Positions 44,110 to 55,061 of a DNA stretch of 64,000 nt are shown here, in pieces. The notes under the pieces are model-generated. The model was not told where the DNA came from, ran no database searches, and saw only the letters and a list, made by a program, of their open reading frames with translations. How positions within the stretch are numbered: position 1 is the first letter of the stretch; every line of letters begins with the position of its first letter. The stretch lies in the NCBI GenBank assembly GCA_003001975.1, contig PVUG01000008.1, forward strand, positions 1 through 64,000, read 5' to 3'. The position numbers and the translations under genes are program-made. The DNA comes from Martelella mediterranea. Its GTDB lineage: Bacteria; Pseudomonadota; Alphaproteobacteria; Rhizobiales; Rhizobiaceae.

Positions 44110-44349
44110 TCAGCCCCGCGCGATAATAAAACGATGGCCTGCGTCTGTTTCTTCGGTGGAGATCAGTCTGTGGCCGCGCTCATTGCACAGGTGTGGAATA
44201 TCGATGACGGCCAGCGGATCACTGGTCTCCACGGCAAGCAATGCGCCCGGTGCGAGGGCCGCAAGGCGCTTTTCGGCCTTGAGTGCCGGCAAGGGGCATT
44301 TCAGCCCGCGAAGATCGTAGGTTTCGAAAGCGTGCCCTGCCGGGTTCAC
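44110..44349 (-). CDS. TusA/SirA-like sulfurtransferase-family protein
   Basis: 79 residues with the diagnostic CPxP at LKCPLPALKAEK and the ending DIPHLCNERGH, where TusA proteins have DIPxW or DIPxF. The cysteine is the sulfur carrier in the family. The start overlaps the L,D-transpeptidase stop by four bases, and the gene is convergent with CobW, separated by six bases. Role in thiouridine or another sulfur relay is not decided by context. Confidence 0.88.
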   Translation of the reverse strand: MNPAGHAFETYDLRGLKCPLPALKAEKRLAALAPGALLAVETSDPLAVIDIPHLCNERGHRLISTEETDAGHRFIIARG

Positions 44350-45542
44350 CAGAACTTCCAGAACGGCTTGTCCGCCTTCGGCTGCGGTGCAGGCTCCGCA
44401 TAAGCCGCCATCGGGCTTCGCTGCGGGATCGGCACATTGGACGCAGCCGGCAGATCGGTCGGCACATCGGGAATGGCTGCCGTCTGGGTCACCGTATCGA
44501 TTTCAACCGGCGTTTCCAGCGGCCCGTATTTGGTCAGGCGGTATTTCTCGATCGAGACATAACGTCCGGCCTCCAGCGACGAACCCGTGGGCTGGTAGAG
44601 CGGATCGGTCGGGTCCTTGCGCTGGTTGGCGACAAGCGCCTTGCGCTCGGCTTCGCTCGGATCAACCCAGACCTTGTCGTCGTTTTCCGCCAGCGCCTTG
44701 TCGAAAGCATCCTGGTAATCGGTGCGGTATTCGGCCAGCGCCATCATGTGCTGCGAGGGAATATTGGAGGCGAGCACCGGACAGGCCTGATCGGAAGCCA
44801 GCGCGGCGCCATTGGCCGGGTCCTTGTTGAAGACATATTTTCCGCTGCAGATATCGACATCGGGGACCTGCTTGGTAACCTCGAAATAGTCGTATCCTTC
44901 CTTCAGCATCTGCCAGAAGGGATAGTTTTCGTTGTAGCGGTGGCGCACCATGTTTTCCGCGGACATCCGGAAGGGATAGGCCTGCAGCATGATCGACTGC
45001 TGGCCGCCGGAAAAGGCGTCGCGGGCAAAGGCGAATATCTCGAGGATCTGCTCATCGGTCATCGAATAGCAGCCGCGCGAGGAACAGGCGCCGTGGATCA
45101 TCAGGTTGGAGCCGGTCAGCTTGTTGGCGCGGTCGTAACGGTTGGGATAGCCGGTATTGATGGCCAGGAAGTACTGCGAATAGGGATTGAGAAGCCCCTT
45201 GGAAAGCGGATAGAAGCCTTCCGGCGCCTGACGGTCGCCTTCCTTCTTCTTCGGGCCGAGCTTGCCGGACCAGGCGCAGATCTCGTAGCTTTCGAGTTCG
45301 CCATAGGTGCCGTCGCGCTTCTGTTTCCAGATTTCGAGGACGCCTTCTTCCTTGAAGATCCGGATGGTGATCGGCGCAAGCTTGTCCATGTCCTGGGCGC
45401 GCATCTTGGCGACCATGGAAGACGGCAGCGAGTAGTTCATCTTCTCCTGCACAGTGGAGAAGTCGGTGCTGTCAAAAAAGCTGTTGCAGCCCGTCAGCGC
45501 CAGTGTGGCGAAAACCATGGGGGCCAGGACATTCAAACGCAT
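44346..45542 (-). CDS. L,D-transpeptidase (YkuD/YafK-type murein) lipoprotein
   Basis: 398 residues. Lipobox LTGC near residue 19 predicts an outer- or inner-membrane-anchored lipoprotein. The catalytic domain (about 60-220) contains LMIHGACSSRGCYSM, the HGxxxxxGC signature with the nucleophilic cysteine. A long C-terminal extension rich in proline ends PFWKFW. It links or edits peptidoglycan at meso-diaminopimelate. It is transcribed with the TusA-like gene (ATGA overlap). The extended tail length is larger than the minimal family. Confidence 0.92.
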   Translation of the reverse strand: MRLNVLAPMVFATLALTGCNSFFDSTDFSTVQEKMNYSLPSSMVAKMRAQDMDKLAPITIRIFKEEGVLEIWKQKRDGTYGELESYEICAWSGKLGPKKKEGDRQAPEGFYPLSKGLLNPYSQYFLAINTGYPNRYDRANKLTGSNLMIHGACSSRGCYSMTDEQILEIFAFARDAFSGGQQSIMLQAYPFRMSAENMVRHRYNENYPFWQMLKEGYDYFEVTKQVPDVDICSGKYVFNKDPANGAALASDQACPVLASNIPSQHMMALAEYRTDYQDAFDKALAENDDKVWVDPSEAERKALVANQRKDPTDPLYQPTGSSLEAGRYVSIEKYRLTKYGPLETPVEIDTVTQTAAIPDVPTDLPAASNVPIPQRSPMAAYAEPAPQPKADKPFWKFW

Positions 45543-45697
45543 GGATAGAACCTGCCGGATTTTGCCTCAAAACGCAACGCCTCAGCCGTCACGTCGTCAA
45601 AGATCATCATGCACAGCCAAACTTCAAGAAAGCGTTAACCGTTTCTCGCGATTGGCGCAAGCAGGACGTCTCTCACCTTTAAGGCAACGGCGAAAGT

Positions 45698-46651
45698 TCA
45701 GAGATTGCGTCCGATCGCAAGGAATTTCTGGCGGCGCTCATTGCGGACCTCATCGGCCGACATGCCGTCAAATTCCGCAAGGCCGTCGGCGATCTGGTCG
45801 CCGGAAGCATCGATCACCGTTTCGGCATTGCGGTGCGCACCGCCGACCGGTTCGGCAACGATCTGGTCAACCACACCGAAATCCTTCAGATCCCGGGCGG
45901 TAATCTTCATATTGGTCGCCGCCTCCTTGGCGCGGGCGGAATCGCGCCACAGGATCGAAGCCGCACCCTCGGGCGAAATCACCGAATAGATCGCGTGTTC
46001 CAGCATGTAGACACGGTTTGCCGCCGCAATTGCAATCGCACCGCCGGACATGCCCTCGCCGATGACCAGCGTGATCATCGGCACGCCGATCCTCAGACAC
46101 ATCTGCGTCGAACGGGCAATCGCCTCGGCCTGACCGCGCTCTTCGGCGCCCACGCCGGGATAGGCACCCTGGGTATCGACCACGGAGATCACCGGCAGGT
46201 TGAAGCGGTCGGCAAGCTCCATGACACGGATCGCCTTGCGGTAGCCCTCCGGCCGGGGCATGCCGAAATTGTGCTTCAGGCGGCTTTTGGTGTCGTGGCC
46301 CTTTTCCTCGCCGATCACGGCGACGGGACGGCCGCGAAAGCGCGCAAGACCAGCCTGAATGGCAGCGTCCTCACCGAAATTGCGGTCGCCGGCCAGCGTG
46401 GTGAAATCGGTAAACAGGCGCTTGGCATAATCGACGAAATGCGGGCGCTGGGGGTGGCGGGCAACCTGCGCCTTCTGCCACGGCGTCAGCTTGGCATAAA
46501 TCTCGTTCATCGCCTCGCTGACGCGGGTTTCAAGGCGCGCAATCTCCTCGGAGGTGTCGATGCTTTCGCCGTCTGAGGCTAGCTTTTTCAGCTCGATAAT
46601 CTTGGCTTCCAGATCGGAAATCGGCCTTTCGAAATCGAGATAGCTGTACAT
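45698..46651 (-). CDS. accA: Acetyl-CoA carboxylase carboxyltransferase subunit alpha
   Basis: 317 residues, standard length. N-terminal coiled region followed by PQRPHFVDYAKRLF, AAIQAGLARFRGRPVAVIGEEKG, FGMPRPEGYRKAIRVMELADRF, and the oxyanion/substrate region GEGMSGGAIAIAAANRVYMLEHAIYSVISPEGAASILW. Pairs with AccD to transfer carboxyl from biotin to acetyl-CoA in the cytoplasm. It is on the minus strand after xerD (75-base gap), as in related rhizobia. Confidence 0.98.
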   Translation of the reverse strand: MYSYLDFERPISDLEAKIIELKKLASDGESIDTSEEIARLETRVSEAMNEIYAKLTPWQKAQVARHPQRPHFVDYAKRLFTDFTTLAGDRNFGEDAAIQAGLARFRGRPVAVIGEEKGHDTKSRLKHNFGMPRPEGYRKAIRVMELADRFNLPVISVVDTQGAYPGVGAEERGQAEAIARSTQMCLRIGVPMITLVIGEGMSGGAIAIAAANRVYMLEHAIYSVISPEGAASILWRDSARAKEAATNMKITARDLKDFGVVDQIVAEPVGGAHRNAETVIDASGDQIADGLAEFDGMSADEVRNERRQKFLAIGRNL

Positions 46652-46726
46652 TGTCGAACTTTCCGTGGGTTAACGAATGTGCCCGGGACCGCCGCCCAAA
46701 GGCTGTTTATGACGATTGAGTGCCGC

Positions 46727-47677
46727 TTATTCCCGTTTTTTAGCATCTTTTGCAAGGGGGTGATGCATTTCCACCAGTTCCCGCAACCGTTCTTCCAGAA
46801 CATGCGTATAAATCTGCGTGGTGGAAATATCGGAGTGACCGAGCATTTCCTGCACCGCGCGCAGGTCTGCGCCATTTTGCAGAAGATGGCTTGCAAAGGC
46901 GTGTCGCAGCACATGTGGCGAAATCGCGGTGGTTTTCAACCCCGCCCGCGCGGCAAGGCCTTTCAGGTCACGGGCAAACACCTGCCGGGAAAGATGACCG
47001 CCCGCCCCCCGGGAGGCGAAAAGATGGGGATTATCGTCATCGCTTCCCACTGAACGCGCCTTGCGCAGCGCATTGAAGGCCATCAGCGCCTCATGGGCAC
47101 GCAGCGACAGCGGCACCGCGCGCTCCTTGTTGCCTTTCCCCCTGATGGTCAGAAAGCGCTGATTGGGTTTCAGCGCCGCCGCCGGCAAGCTCACCAGTTC
47201 GGAAACCCGCATGCCGCTGGCATAAAGCGTTTCCAGAAGCGCCGCCATCCGCTTGCGCTCGAACTGTCCGGGCCCCGCCTCGCCTGCCTCAAGGCTGGCG
47301 CGATCCAGAAGCTTGTCGACATCGGCAACGGAAAGCGTCTTCGGCAGGGGATGGGCCTTTTTCGGCGCATCGATGACGCCGGTCGGGTCGTCCTCGCGCA
47401 TCCCTTCGGCATAGAGAAACCGGTAGAACTGGCGAAGGGCCGAAAGCCGGCGCGACTGCGAACTTGCGGCAAAACCGCGCTTGCCCAGCTCTGCCAGATA
47501 GGCGGTGATATCCGCCGTGCCCGCCGCGTCGGCGGCAACGCCGCGATCGATCAGAAAGTCGCGGAAGTCGTCGAGATCGCGCTGATAGGCGGCAAGCGTG
47601 TTGTTGGCCGCACCGCGCTCTGCACTCAACATCTCGATAAAGGCTTCGATATGTGCGCCGGAAAGATCCAATGGCAT
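46727..47677 (-). CDS. xerD: Tyrosine recombinase XerD
   Basis: 316 residues: SAM-like N-terminal domain (residues 1-100) and a catalytic domain with the conserved Arg in [12 protein letters not shown], His-x-x-Arg in [14 protein letters not shown], and the nucleophilic Tyr in [14 protein letters not shown]. It acts with XerC at dif to resolve chromosome dimers. The accA/aroK neighbourhood is the usual chromosomal one, so this is not a phage integrase. The start MPLDLSG at 47677 is preferred; the open frame upstream overlaps aroK on the other strand. Confidence 0.94.
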   Translation of the reverse strand: MPLDLSGAHIEAFIEMLSAERGAANNTLAAYQRDLDDFRDFLIDRGVAADAAGTADITAYLAELGKRGFAASSQSRRLSALRQFYRFLYAEGMREDDPTGVIDAPKKAHPLPKTLSVADVDKLLDRASLEAGEAGPGQFERKRMAALLETLYASGMRVSELVSLPAAALKPNQRFLTIRGKGNKERAVPLSLRAHEALMAFNALRKARSVGSDDDNPHLFASRGAGGHLSRQVFARDLKGLAARAGLKTTAISPHVLRHAFASHLLQNGADLRAVQEMLGHSDISTTQIYTHVLEERLRELVEMHHPLAKDAKKRE

Positions 47678-47770
47678 TATCCTGTTGGGGCCGGAGCCCG
47701 AATTCTTCACCGTCCGGCTTGACGCCCTTCCAGCATTTGCCGATACGTGGCTGAAAACAATGGGCGGACT

Positions 47771-48364
47771 ATGAACGCAAAGCAAGATACCGGCAAACCC
47801 GGGCTGAGGCAAAAGGCGCTTGCCGGGCTTGCCGGCCGCAATCTGATACTGGTCGGCCTGATGGGCGCCGGCAAGAGCGCGATCGGCAAGCTGGTGGCAA
47901 ACGCGCTCGACCTGCCCTATGTCGATACCGATCACGAGATCGAGGCCGCCGCGCGCATGACCATCGCCGACCTGTTCGTGCAATATGGCGAGCCGGAATT
48001 CCGCGCCCTGGAAACCCGGGTCATCGAACGCATCCTGACGGAGGGGCCGGCCATCGTTTCCACCGGCGGCGGCGCCTTCGTCAATCCGGTCAACCGCGCG
48101 CTGATTTCGCAATCCGGCCTGTCGATGTGGCTGAAGGCTGATCTCGAAACGCTGTGGGACAGGGTGCGGCGGCGCCAGACCCGCCCGCTTCTGAAGACCG
48201 AAAACCCGAAACAGACGCTGAAAGACCTGATGGACAGGCGCTATCCGGTTTATGCCGAAGCGGATATGACCGTATTGTCGCGCAATGTCCGCAAGGAAAC
48301 GGTGACGCGCGACGTGCTGAAGGCCCTTGCGGCCCTTGACGGAGGAAAGACGAGTGAAGAGTAA
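47771..48364 (+). CDS. aroK: Shikimate kinase
   Basis: 197 residues. Walker [28 protein letters not shown] (shikimate-binding Asp), [30 protein letters not shown] (Arg-rich lid) and a final [11 protein letters not shown]. It phosphorylates shikimate in chorismate synthesis. A GTG at 47747 gives an N-terminus eight residues longer. Its stop overlaps the aroB start region by 11 bases, so aroK-aroB are coupled. Confidence 0.95.
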   Translation: MNAKQDTGKPGLRQKALAGLAGRNLILVGLMGAGKSAIGKLVANALDLPYVDTDHEIEAAARMTIADLFVQYGEPEFRALETRVIERILTEGPAIVSTGGGAFVNPVNRALISQSGLSMWLKADLETLWDRVRRRQTRPLLKTENPKQTLKDLMDRRYPVYAEADMTVLSRNVRKETVTRDVLKALAALDGGKTSEE

Positions 48365-49484
48365 ACAGGTTACCGACAAACGTATCGTCCGCGTGGATCT
48401 CGGCGAGCGCAGCTATGATATCCTGATCGGGTCCGGCCTGTTGCAAAGTGCTGGCGGCGAAACGCTGGCGCGGCTTGACTGCCGCAAGGCGGCCATCATC
48501 ACCGATACCAATGTCGCGCCGCTCTACCTCGACACGCTGACCGAAAGCCTTCAGACCGACGGGATCGAGACATTTTCGCTCACCCTTGCCGCCGGCGAGA
48601 AGACCAAGAGCTTCGAAAACCTCCAGACCGCCGTCGACTTCATCCTCGATGCCCGCATCGAGCGCTCTGATGCCGTGATTGCGCTTGGCGGCGGCGTGAT
48701 CGGCGATCTGGCAGGGTTTGCCGCTTCCGTCGTGCGCCGGGGCGTGCACTTTGTCCAGGTGCCGACCTCGCTGCTGGCCCAGGTCGACAGCTCCGTCGGC
48801 GGCAAGACCGGGATCAACACCCGCCAGGGCAAGAACCTCGTCGGCGCTTTCCACCAGCCGCATCTGGTGCTGGCCGACACCGATACGCTCGACACGCTCA
48901 GCCCCCGCGAATTTGCCGCCGGTTATGCCGAAGTGGTGAAATACGGCCTGATCGACCAGCCCGATTTCTTCCACTGGCTGGAGAAGAACCGGAAGTCCAT
49001 CTTTTCCGGCGGCACGGACCGGGCGGAGGCGATTGCACGTTCCTGCGAGGCCAAGGCCGCCGTTGTGGCCGCCGACGAGCACGAAAACGGCGCACGGGCG
49101 CTGCTGAACCTCGGCCACACATTCGGCCACGCGCTGGAGCGGGCGACCGGCTATGACAGCGCCCGTCTCGTTCACGGCGAAGGCGTTGCCATCGGCATGG
49201 TGCTGGCGCATGAATTTTCCGCGCGCATGAACCTTGCAAGCCCGGATGATGCGCATCGCGTTGCAGCGCATCTGCGCGATGCCGGACTGCCGACCACGCT
49301 GGGCGATATTGACGGAAGCCTTCCCTCACCCGATATATTGATGGATGCAATCGGGCAGGACAAAAAGGTAAAGGGCGGGAAGCTGACCTTCATTCTGACG
49401 CACGGCATCGGCAAATCCTTCATCGCCGATGACGTACCGTCGTCGGAGGTGCTGGCTTTCCTCACGGAAAAACACTCCCAATGA
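48354..49484 (+). CDS. aroB: 3-dehydroquinate synthase
   Basis: 376 residues. NAD-binding and catalytic motifs [51 protein letters not shown], and the metal site [11 protein letters not shown] with [11 protein letters not shown]. It converts DAHP to 3-dehydroquinate. The start is GTG at 48354 with GGAGG eight bases upstream. It is followed by the CorC-type gene with a four-base overlap. Confidence 0.97.
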   Translation: MKSKQVTDKRIVRVDLGERSYDILIGSGLLQSAGGETLARLDCRKAAIITDTNVAPLYLDTLTESLQTDGIETFSLTLAAGEKTKSFENLQTAVDFILDARIERSDAVIALGGGVIGDLAGFAASVVRRGVHFVQVPTSLLAQVDSSVGGKTGINTRQGKNLVGAFHQPHLVLADTDTLDTLSPREFAAGYAEVVKYGLIDQPDFFHWLEKNRKSIFSGGTDRAEAIARSCEAKAAVVAADEHENGARALLNLGHTFGHALERATGYDSARLVHGEGVAIGMVLAHEFSARMNLASPDDAHRVAAHLRDAGLPTTLGDIDGSLPSPDILMDAIGQDKKVKGGKLTFILTHGIGKSFIADDVPSSEVLAFLTEKHSQ

Positions 49485-50800
49485 CGATGAGCGATATTTC
49501 GCACTTCTTCGGCGAGTACGGGTTGATGATGGCCATCATTCTTGGCCTGATCGTCATATCCGCATTCTTTTCTGGTTCTGAAACCGCGCTGACGGCGGTT
49601 TCGCGGGCGCGGATGCACACGCTCGAACAACAGGGCGACCGGCGCGCGGGCTTTGTCAGCGTGATGATCAGCCGCCGCGACCGTCTGATCGGCGCGCTGC
49701 TGATCGGCAACAACCTCGTCAATATTCTCGCGTCGTCGCTGACGACGACGCTGTTTTTGAAGATTTTCGGCGCAAACGGCGTTGCCTACGCCACGCTGAT
49801 CATGACCGCGCTTCTGGTGGTCTTTGCCGAAGTGCTGCCGAAAAGCTGGGCAATCTCGGCAACCGACCGCTTTGCGCTGACCGTCGCCCCGCTGGTGCGG
49901 GTGCTGTTTTTCGTGATCGGCCCGCTTTCAAGTCTGGTCAACATGATCGTCCGCGCCATTCTCGGCATTTTCGGGGTCACCCTGTCCAAGGGCGGCGGCA
50001 TGCTGACGGCGCATGAGGAATTGCGCGGCGCGGTCGATCTGCTGCACCGCGAGGGCTCGGTGATCAAGGCCGACCGTGACCGGCTCGGCGGCGTGCTCGA
50101 CCTCGGCGAACTCGAAGTCTCCGACGTGATGATCCACCGCACAGCGATGCGCGCCGTCAATGCCGATGACCCGCCGGAAGTCGCCATCAAGACGGTGCTG
50201 GAAAGCCCTTATACGCGGCTTCCCGTCTGGCGAGGCTCGATCGACAACATTATCGGCGTGGTCCATTCCAAGGACCTGTCGCGGGCGCTGGCAGAACCGC
50301 ACGCTGCCCCTTCCACGATCGATATCGTCAAGGTGGCGCAAAAGCCGTGGTTCGTGCCCGACAGCACCAATTTGAAGGATCAGCTCAACGCCTTCCTGCG
50401 CCGCAAGGTGCATATCGCCGTCGTTGTCGACGAATATGGCGAGGTGCAGGGCATCGTCACGCTTGAGGATATTCTGGAAGAAATCGTCGGCGACATTTCC
50501 GACGAACACGATCTGGAAATTTCCGGCGTGCAGCAGGAGGCCGACGGCTCGATCGTGGTGGACGGCACCGTGCCGATCCGTGACCTCAACCGCGCGCTCG
50601 ACTGGACGCTGCCGGACGAGGAAGCGACCACGATTGCCGGCCTCGTCATCCACGAAAGCCAGACGATCCCCGAAGAGCGCCAGTCCTTCACCTTTTACGG
50701 CAAGCGCTTCATTGTGATGAAACGGGAAAAGAACCGGATCACCAAGCTCCGGATTCGCCCGCTTGGCGGCGCGGCAGCAGAGACATCACCGGCGGAGTGA
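49481..50800 (+). CDS. CNNM/CorC-HlyC family transporter-like protein (DUF21, CBS pair, CorC_HlyC)
   Basis: 439 residues. An N-terminal DUF21 region with membrane segments (about 10-205) begins with SAFFSGSETALTAVSRARM; a CBS pair (about 215-340) contains MIHRTAMRAV and VHSKDLSRAL; and the C-terminal CorC_HlyC domain has VVVDEYGEVQGIVTLEDILEEIVGDI and the final YGKRFIVMKREKNRI. The family is linked to magnesium/cobalt efflux. ATGA overlap with aroB. Confidence 0.94.
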   Translation: MTMSDISHFFGEYGLMMAIILGLIVISAFFSGSETALTAVSRARMHTLEQQGDRRAGFVSVMISRRDRLIGALLIGNNLVNILASSLTTTLFLKIFGANGVAYATLIMTALLVVFAEVLPKSWAISATDRFALTVAPLVRVLFFVIGPLSSLVNMIVRAILGIFGVTLSKGGGMLTAHEELRGAVDLLHREGSVIKADRDRLGGVLDLGELEVSDVMIHRTAMRAVNADDPPEVAIKTVLESPYTRLPVWRGSIDNIIGVVHSKDLSRALAEPHAAPSTIDIVKVAQKPWFVPDSTNLKDQLNAFLRRKVHIAVVVDEYGEVQGIVTLEDILEEIVGDISDEHDLEISGVQQEADGSIVVDGTVPIRDLNRALDWTLPDEEATTIAGLVIHESQTIPEERQSFTFYGKRFIVMKREKNRITKLRIRPLGGAAAETSPAE

Positions 50801-50855
50801 GGCGGGAAACGGCAAGACGCCTCGGTTTGTCGACAAACCTATCCCCACACTCCGC

Positions 50856-50969
50856 GTCATCCTCCGGCTTGACCGGAGGATCCAGGGCCACACGACGCAG
50901 GTCAGTAAATCAGTCTTGCTGCCAAAGGCCTTGGACGGAATGGATACCCGGGTCAAGCCCGGGTATGAC
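50856..50969. repeat. Two-hairpin palindromic intergenic repeat (copy 1)
   Basis: Starts GTCATCC and ends with an inverse repeat of it (ATGAC). It holds hairpin 1 at 50861-50879 (CCTCCGG/CCGGAGG) and hairpin 2 at 50944-50966 (ATACCCGGG/CCCGGGTAT, five-base loop TCAAG). A second, related copy lies at 60551-60664 in the opposite orientation with shared CCGGCTTGA/GGATCCAGGGCC-type sequences. The element resembles rhizobial mosaic intergenic repeats (RIME type). The rest of the gap 50801-51047 shows nothing else. Confidence 0.65.
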
Positions 50970-51047
50970 CCATGTGGGTGGGGCGGAGGGCGACACGAAC
51001 CTCCGGACCGCGCAGCTCATCAGCAGTCCGGGACCGGAAGGCCGCCC

Positions 51048-51329
51048 TTACCACCGCGTCTTCTCGCCCGGCGCTGCGGCTTCGATGGCCAGCGCGTGCA
51101 AACCGTCGGCGATTTCACCGGCCAGTGCCTCATTGACGGCACGATGACGTGCAACACGGCTTAACCCTTCGAACTTGCCGGACACGATCCGAATCCTTAA
51201 ATGGGTGACTTCGGGAGCGTTCGGCTCATGATAGTGGCTGGCATGCCGGGCACTTTCGTCCATCAGCACCAGCCGTTCGGGGTTGAAAAGGCTTTTCAGC
51301 CTGTTTTCGATTTCGGCGGTTGACGACAC
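51048..51329 (-). CDS. BolA family protein
   Basis: 93 residues with the BolA fold: EIENRLKSLFNPERLVLMDES, HASHYHEPN, THLRIRIVSGKFEGLSRVARHRAVNEAL and a conserved late histidine in GLHALAIEA. BolA-type proteins partner with monothiol glutaredoxins in iron-sulfur regulation. Divergent from the J-domain gene. The start at 51329 has AGGAGCAG upstream. It is monocistronic here. Confidence 0.93.
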   Translation of the reverse strand: MSSTAEIENRLKSLFNPERLVLMDESARHASHYHEPNAPEVTHLRIRIVSGKFEGLSRVARHRAVNEALAGEIADGLHALAIEAAAPGEKTRW

Positions 51330-51449
51330 TGTCTGCTCCTGATTTCTGTCCCTGCTTCGCGCTTTGCGCGTTAACGGTTCAGGAAGCCAGTAAGAAATCC
51401 CGTTGTCAATTCTTGTTGTGACGGGGCCACAAGGTCATAATCAAGCACC

Positions 51450-52088
51450 ATGAATCTTGACTCCAAATATTTCGATCGTCTCCGCACGAAGCGCAAGCGC
51501 CCGGCATCGGCCAAGACCGAGGCGGAATCCGCTGCCGCTATCTGCCAGTGGGACGGCTGCAACAAGCCCGCCAAGCACCGCGCGCCTGTGGGCCGCAATG
51601 CCGAGGGGCAGTTCTTCATGTTCTGCTTCGAGCATGTGAAGGCCTACAACAAGGGCTACAATTATTTCGATGGCCTGTCCGACGGCGAAATCGCCCGCTA
51701 CCAGAAGGAAGCGCTGACCGGCCATCGCCCGACCTGGACGGTCGGCGTCAACGGCGATGCGCGCAAGACGCCGATCAACGGCTCGAAAAAAGCCGACAGC
51801 ACCGCGTCATTTTCGCACATGCGCGACCCCTTCGGCTTTGTCGACGACGACAAGGGCGGCGCACCCAAACGCCCGCGGCATCAGCGAAAGCTCAAGACGC
51901 TTGAGTCGAAGGCCTTCGACACGCTGGGGCTGACCGGCGAAGCAAGCCCCGACGACATCAAGAAACAGTACAAGGCACTGGTCAAGAAGCACCACCCCGA
52001 TGCCAATGGCGGCGATCGCGGCTCGGAGGAAACTTTTCGCTCCGTGGTGCAGGCATACCAATTGTTAAAGCAGGCCGGCTTCTGCTAG
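51450..52088 (+). CDS. J-domain (DnaJ-like) protein with C-terminal J domain
   Basis: 212 residues. The N-terminal 140 residues are a rhizobial-specific region with CxWxGC-type cysteines (ICQWDGCNKPAKHRAP). The J domain occupies about 148-212 at the end, with the HPD signature in KKHHPDANGGDRG, and so differs from DnaJ (J domain first). It should stimulate an Hsp70 partner. It precedes cobS on the same strand with a 68-base gap, an order seen in related genomes. Ribosome-site support is weak. Confidence 0.9.
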   Translation: MNLDSKYFDRLRTKRKRPASAKTEAESAAAICQWDGCNKPAKHRAPVGRNAEGQFFMFCFEHVKAYNKGYNYFDGLSDGEIARYQKEALTGHRPTWTVGVNGDARKTPINGSKKADSTASFSHMRDPFGFVDDDKGGAPKRPRHQRKLKTLESKAFDTLGLTGEASPDDIKKQYKALVKKHHPDANGGDRGSEETFRSVVQAYQLLKQAGFC

Positions 52089-52156
52089 ACCGCTATTGAT
52101 CGAGAAGCAGCACAGACGTTTGAGCGGCTTTTTTGAAAGGCCGCGCTGGAGACATG

Positions 52157-53149
52157 ATGAGCAAGATTGAACTGGACTATTCCAACGGACCGGACACAAC
52201 GGTTTCGGTTCGCGAAACATTCGGCATTGACGTCGACCTGACCGTGCCCGCCTATTCGACGGACGATCCCTATGTGCCCGATCTCGACCCCGACTACCTG
52301 TTCGACCGCGATACCACGCTCGCCATTCTCGCCGGCTTCGCGCATAACCGCCGCGTCATGGTCTCCGGCTATCACGGCACCGGCAAGTCGACCCATATCG
52401 AACAGGTTGCCGCCCGCCTGAAATGGCCGTGCGTGCGCGTCAACCTCGACAGCCATGTCAGCCGTATCGACCTTGTCGGCAAGGATGCGATCGTGGTGCG
52501 CGAGGGCCTGCAGGTCACCGAGTTCAAGGACGGCATCCTGCCCTGGGCCTATCAGCACAATGTCGCGCTCGTCTTCGACGAATATGACGCCGGCCGCCCG
52601 GACGTGATGTTCGTGATCCAGCGCGTGCTGGAATCCTCCGGCCGCCTGACGCTGCTCGACCAGAGCCGCGTTATCAGCCCCCACCCGGCCTTCCGTCTGT
52701 TTGCCACCGCCAACACGGTCGGCCTCGGCGATACCACAGGTCTCTATCACGGCACGCAGCAGATCAACCAGGCACAGATGGACCGCTGGTCGCTGGTGAC
52801 CACGCTCAATTATCTGCCGCATGAGCAGGAAGTCGCCATCATCCTCGCCAAGGTGAAGAGCTTCGCCGCCAGCGAAGAAGGCCGCGAGACGATCTCCAAC
52901 ATGGTGCGCGTTGCCGACCTCACCCGTTCGGCCTTCGTCAACGGCGATCTTTCGACCGTGATGAGCCCGCGTACCGTGATCAACTGGGCTGAAAACACCG
53001 AAATCTTCGGCGATGTCAGCTTTGCTTTCCGGGTCACCTTCCTCAACAAGTGCGACGAACTCGAGCGCACGCTGGTGGCCGAACAGTATCAGCGCGCCTT
53101 CGGCGAGGAACTGACGGAAAGCGCTGCCAACGTCGTCATCAGCGCCTGA
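52157..53149 (+). CDS. cobS: Cobaltochelatase AAA+ subunit CobS
   Basis: 330 residues. AAA+ MoxR-like ATPase: Walker [14 protein letters not shown], Walker [15 protein letters not shown], sensor [15 protein letters not shown], and Arg-finger region MDRWSLVT. With CobT and CobN it inserts cobalt into hydrogenobyrinic a,c-diamide in the late-insertion aerobic cobalamin pathway. Two tandem ATGs occur (52154, 52157); GGAG spacing favours 52157. cobT follows after ten bases. Confidence 0.97.
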   Translation: MSKIELDYSNGPDTTVSVRETFGIDVDLTVPAYSTDDPYVPDLDPDYLFDRDTTLAILAGFAHNRRVMVSGYHGTGKSTHIEQVAARLKWPCVRVNLDSHVSRIDLVGKDAIVVREGLQVTEFKDGILPWAYQHNVALVFDEYDAGRPDVMFVIQRVLESSGRLTLLDQSRVISPHPAFRLFATANTVGLGDTTGLYHGTQQINQAQMDRWSLVTTLNYLPHEQEVAIILAKVKSFAASEEGRETISNMVRVADLTRSAFVNGDLSTVMSPRTVINWAENTEIFGDVSFAFRVTFLNKCDELERTLVAEQYQRAFGEELTESAANVVISA

Positions 53150-53159
53150 GGATAAGTCC

Positions 53160-55061
53160 ATGGCCGGCCCCGGCGACAATCGAAAGTCCAACCCTTACGC
53201 GCCTGTAGACCTCGAGCCGCTGCACCGCGCCGTTTCCGGCTGCGTGCGCGCCGTCTCCGGCGACAGGGACGCGGAAGTGGTGTTCTCGCGCGACCGGCCG
53301 GGCATGACCGGCAGCCAGATCCGGCTGCCGGAATTCTCCAAGCGGCCAACGGCAAGCGAACTGGCCGTGGTGCGCGGGCTTGGCGATTCCATGGCGCTGA
53401 GGATGGCCTGCCACAACCCGGTGACCCATGCGCAGATGTCGCCCGGCGGCGCAGATGCGCAGGCGATTTTCGATGCGGTGGAGCAGGCACGGGTCGATTC
53501 CATTGGTGCCAACCGCATGCCCGGCATGGCCAGCAACCTCGCCGCCATGCACGCGGAAAAATATGACAAGGCCAATTTCGCCACCATCGACCGCAAGGAG
53601 GACGCCCCGGTTTCCGAGGCCGTCGCCATGCTGGTGCGCGAAAAGCTTTCCGGCGAGAAACCGCCGGAATCGGCCGGGCAGGTGCTCGATTTCTGGCGTG
53701 ATTTCATCGAGGAAAAGGCCGCTGTCGATCTCGACAGGCTGAGCGAAACCATCGACGACCAGCACGCTTTCGCGCGCACCATCCGTTCGATGCTGTCCTC
53801 GATGGAGCTTGCCGAGGATTATTCCGACGAGGACATCGAGAGCGAAGACGAACAGGACAATATTTCCGAGGAAGAACAGCCGCGCTCCGAACGCCAGAAC
53901 GACGAGCAGTTCGACGAGGATGCCGGCAATGATTCAGCGCCCGCAGACGAAAGCGACAATTCCGACGAGGAAATGGATCAGGGCGAGCTTGACGGCGCGG
54001 AAGTGGCCGACACCGAGCTCGACGAGGACGCCGACCCCGATAGCGAGGTCGCCGGCGAGACCCAGCGCCCCAATACGCCGTTTGACGAGCTGAACGAAAA
54101 GGTCGACTACAAGGTCTTCACCGAGGAATTCGACGAGGAAATCCGCGCCGAGGAACTGTGCGACCAGGAAGAGCTGCAGCGCCTGCGCGCGCATCTCGAC
54201 AAGCAGCTTGCCCATCTTCAGGGCGCCGTCGGCCGGCTGGCCAACCGCATGCAGCGCCGTCTGATGGCCAAGCAGAACCGCTCCTGGGATTTCGATCTCG
54301 AGGAAGGCTATCTCGATACCGCGCGCCTGCCGCGCATGGTCATCGATCCGATGCAGCCGCTTTCCTTCAAGATGGAGCGCGACACCCAGTTCCGCGACAC
54401 CGTGGTTTCGCTGCTGATCGACAATTCCGGCTCGATGCGTGGACGCCCGATCACGGTTGCCGCCACCTGCGGCGACATTCTGGCGCGCACGCTGGAGCGC
54501 TGCGGCGTGAAGGTCGAGATCCTCGGCTTCACCACCAAGGCCTGGAAGGGCGGTCAATCGCGCGAAAAATGGCTGGAAGAGGGAAAACCCGCAACGCCGG
54601 GCCGCCTCAACGATCTGCGCCACATCATCTACAAGTCCGCCGACAGCCCTTGGCGGCGCTCACGCGCCAATCTGGGTCTGATGATGCGCGAGGGGCTGCT
54701 CAAGGAAAACATCGACGGCGAGGCGCTGATCTGGGCCCATGACCGGCTGATGGGCCGCCCCGAACAGCGCCGCATCCTGATGATGATTTCCGACGGCGCG
54801 CCGGTGGATGATTCCACGCTTTCGGTCAATCCGGGCAATTTTCTGGAAAAACATCTGCGCGCGGTCATCGAGCACATCGAGACCCGCTCGCCGGTCGAGC
54901 TTCTGGCAATCGGCATCGGTCACGATGTCACCCGCTACTATCGCCGCGCTGTCACCATCGTTGACGCTGACGAACTGGCAGGCGCCATGACCGATCAGCT
55001 TGCCGCCCTGTTCGAGGAGCAGGCAGCCGGCATTTCGCAGGGCAGAAGACGGGCCAGATGA
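53160..55061 (+). CDS. cobT: Cobaltochelatase subunit CobT
   Basis: 633 residues. N-terminal helical CobT domain, a long acidic stretch (about residues 215-300, runs of Asp/Glu), then a C-terminal VWA domain with the MIDAS motif [13 protein letters not shown] and the second site FTTKAWKG. CobT and CobS form the ATPase rings that drive CobN. The ATG at 53160 follows GAGGATAAGTCC. The stop overlaps the next gene by four bases. Confidence 0.97.
   Translation: MAGPGDNRKSNPYAPVDLEPLHRAVSGCVRAVSGDRDAEVVFSRDRPGMTGSQIRLPEFSKRPTASELAVVRGLGDSMALRMACHNPVTHAQMSPGGADAQAIFDAVEQARVDSIGANRMPGMASNLAAMHAEKYDKANFATIDRKEDAPVSEAVAMLVREKLSGEKPPESAGQVLDFWRDFIEEKAAVDLDRLSETIDDQHAFARTIRSMLSSMELAEDYSDEDIESEDEQDNISEEEQPRSERQNDEQFDEDAGNDSAPADESDNSDEEMDQGELDGAEVADTELDEDADPDSEVAGETQRPNTPFDELNEKVDYKVFTEEFDEEIRAEELCDQEELQRLRAHLDKQLAHLQGAVGRLANRMQRRLMAKQNRSWDFDLEEGYLDTARLPRMVIDPMQPLSFKMERDTQFRDTVVSLLIDNSGSMRGRPITVAATCGDILARTLERCGVKVEILGFTTKAWKGGQSREKWLEEGKPATPGRLNDLRHIIYKSADSPWRRSRANLGLMMREGLLKENIDGEALIWAHDRLMGRPEQRRILMMISDGAPVDDSTLSVNPGNFLEKHLRAVIEHIETRSPVELLAIGIGHDVTRYYRRAVTIVDADELAGAMTDQLAALFEEQAAGISQGRRRAR

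Noticed and set aside
46727-48379. A 550-residue version of XerD
   Set aside because: Extra N-terminal residues are antisense to aroK; the normal XerD length starts at 47677.
52089-52156. Cobalamin riboswitch before cobS
   Set aside because: The gap is only 68 bases, too short, and has no B12-box-like sequence.
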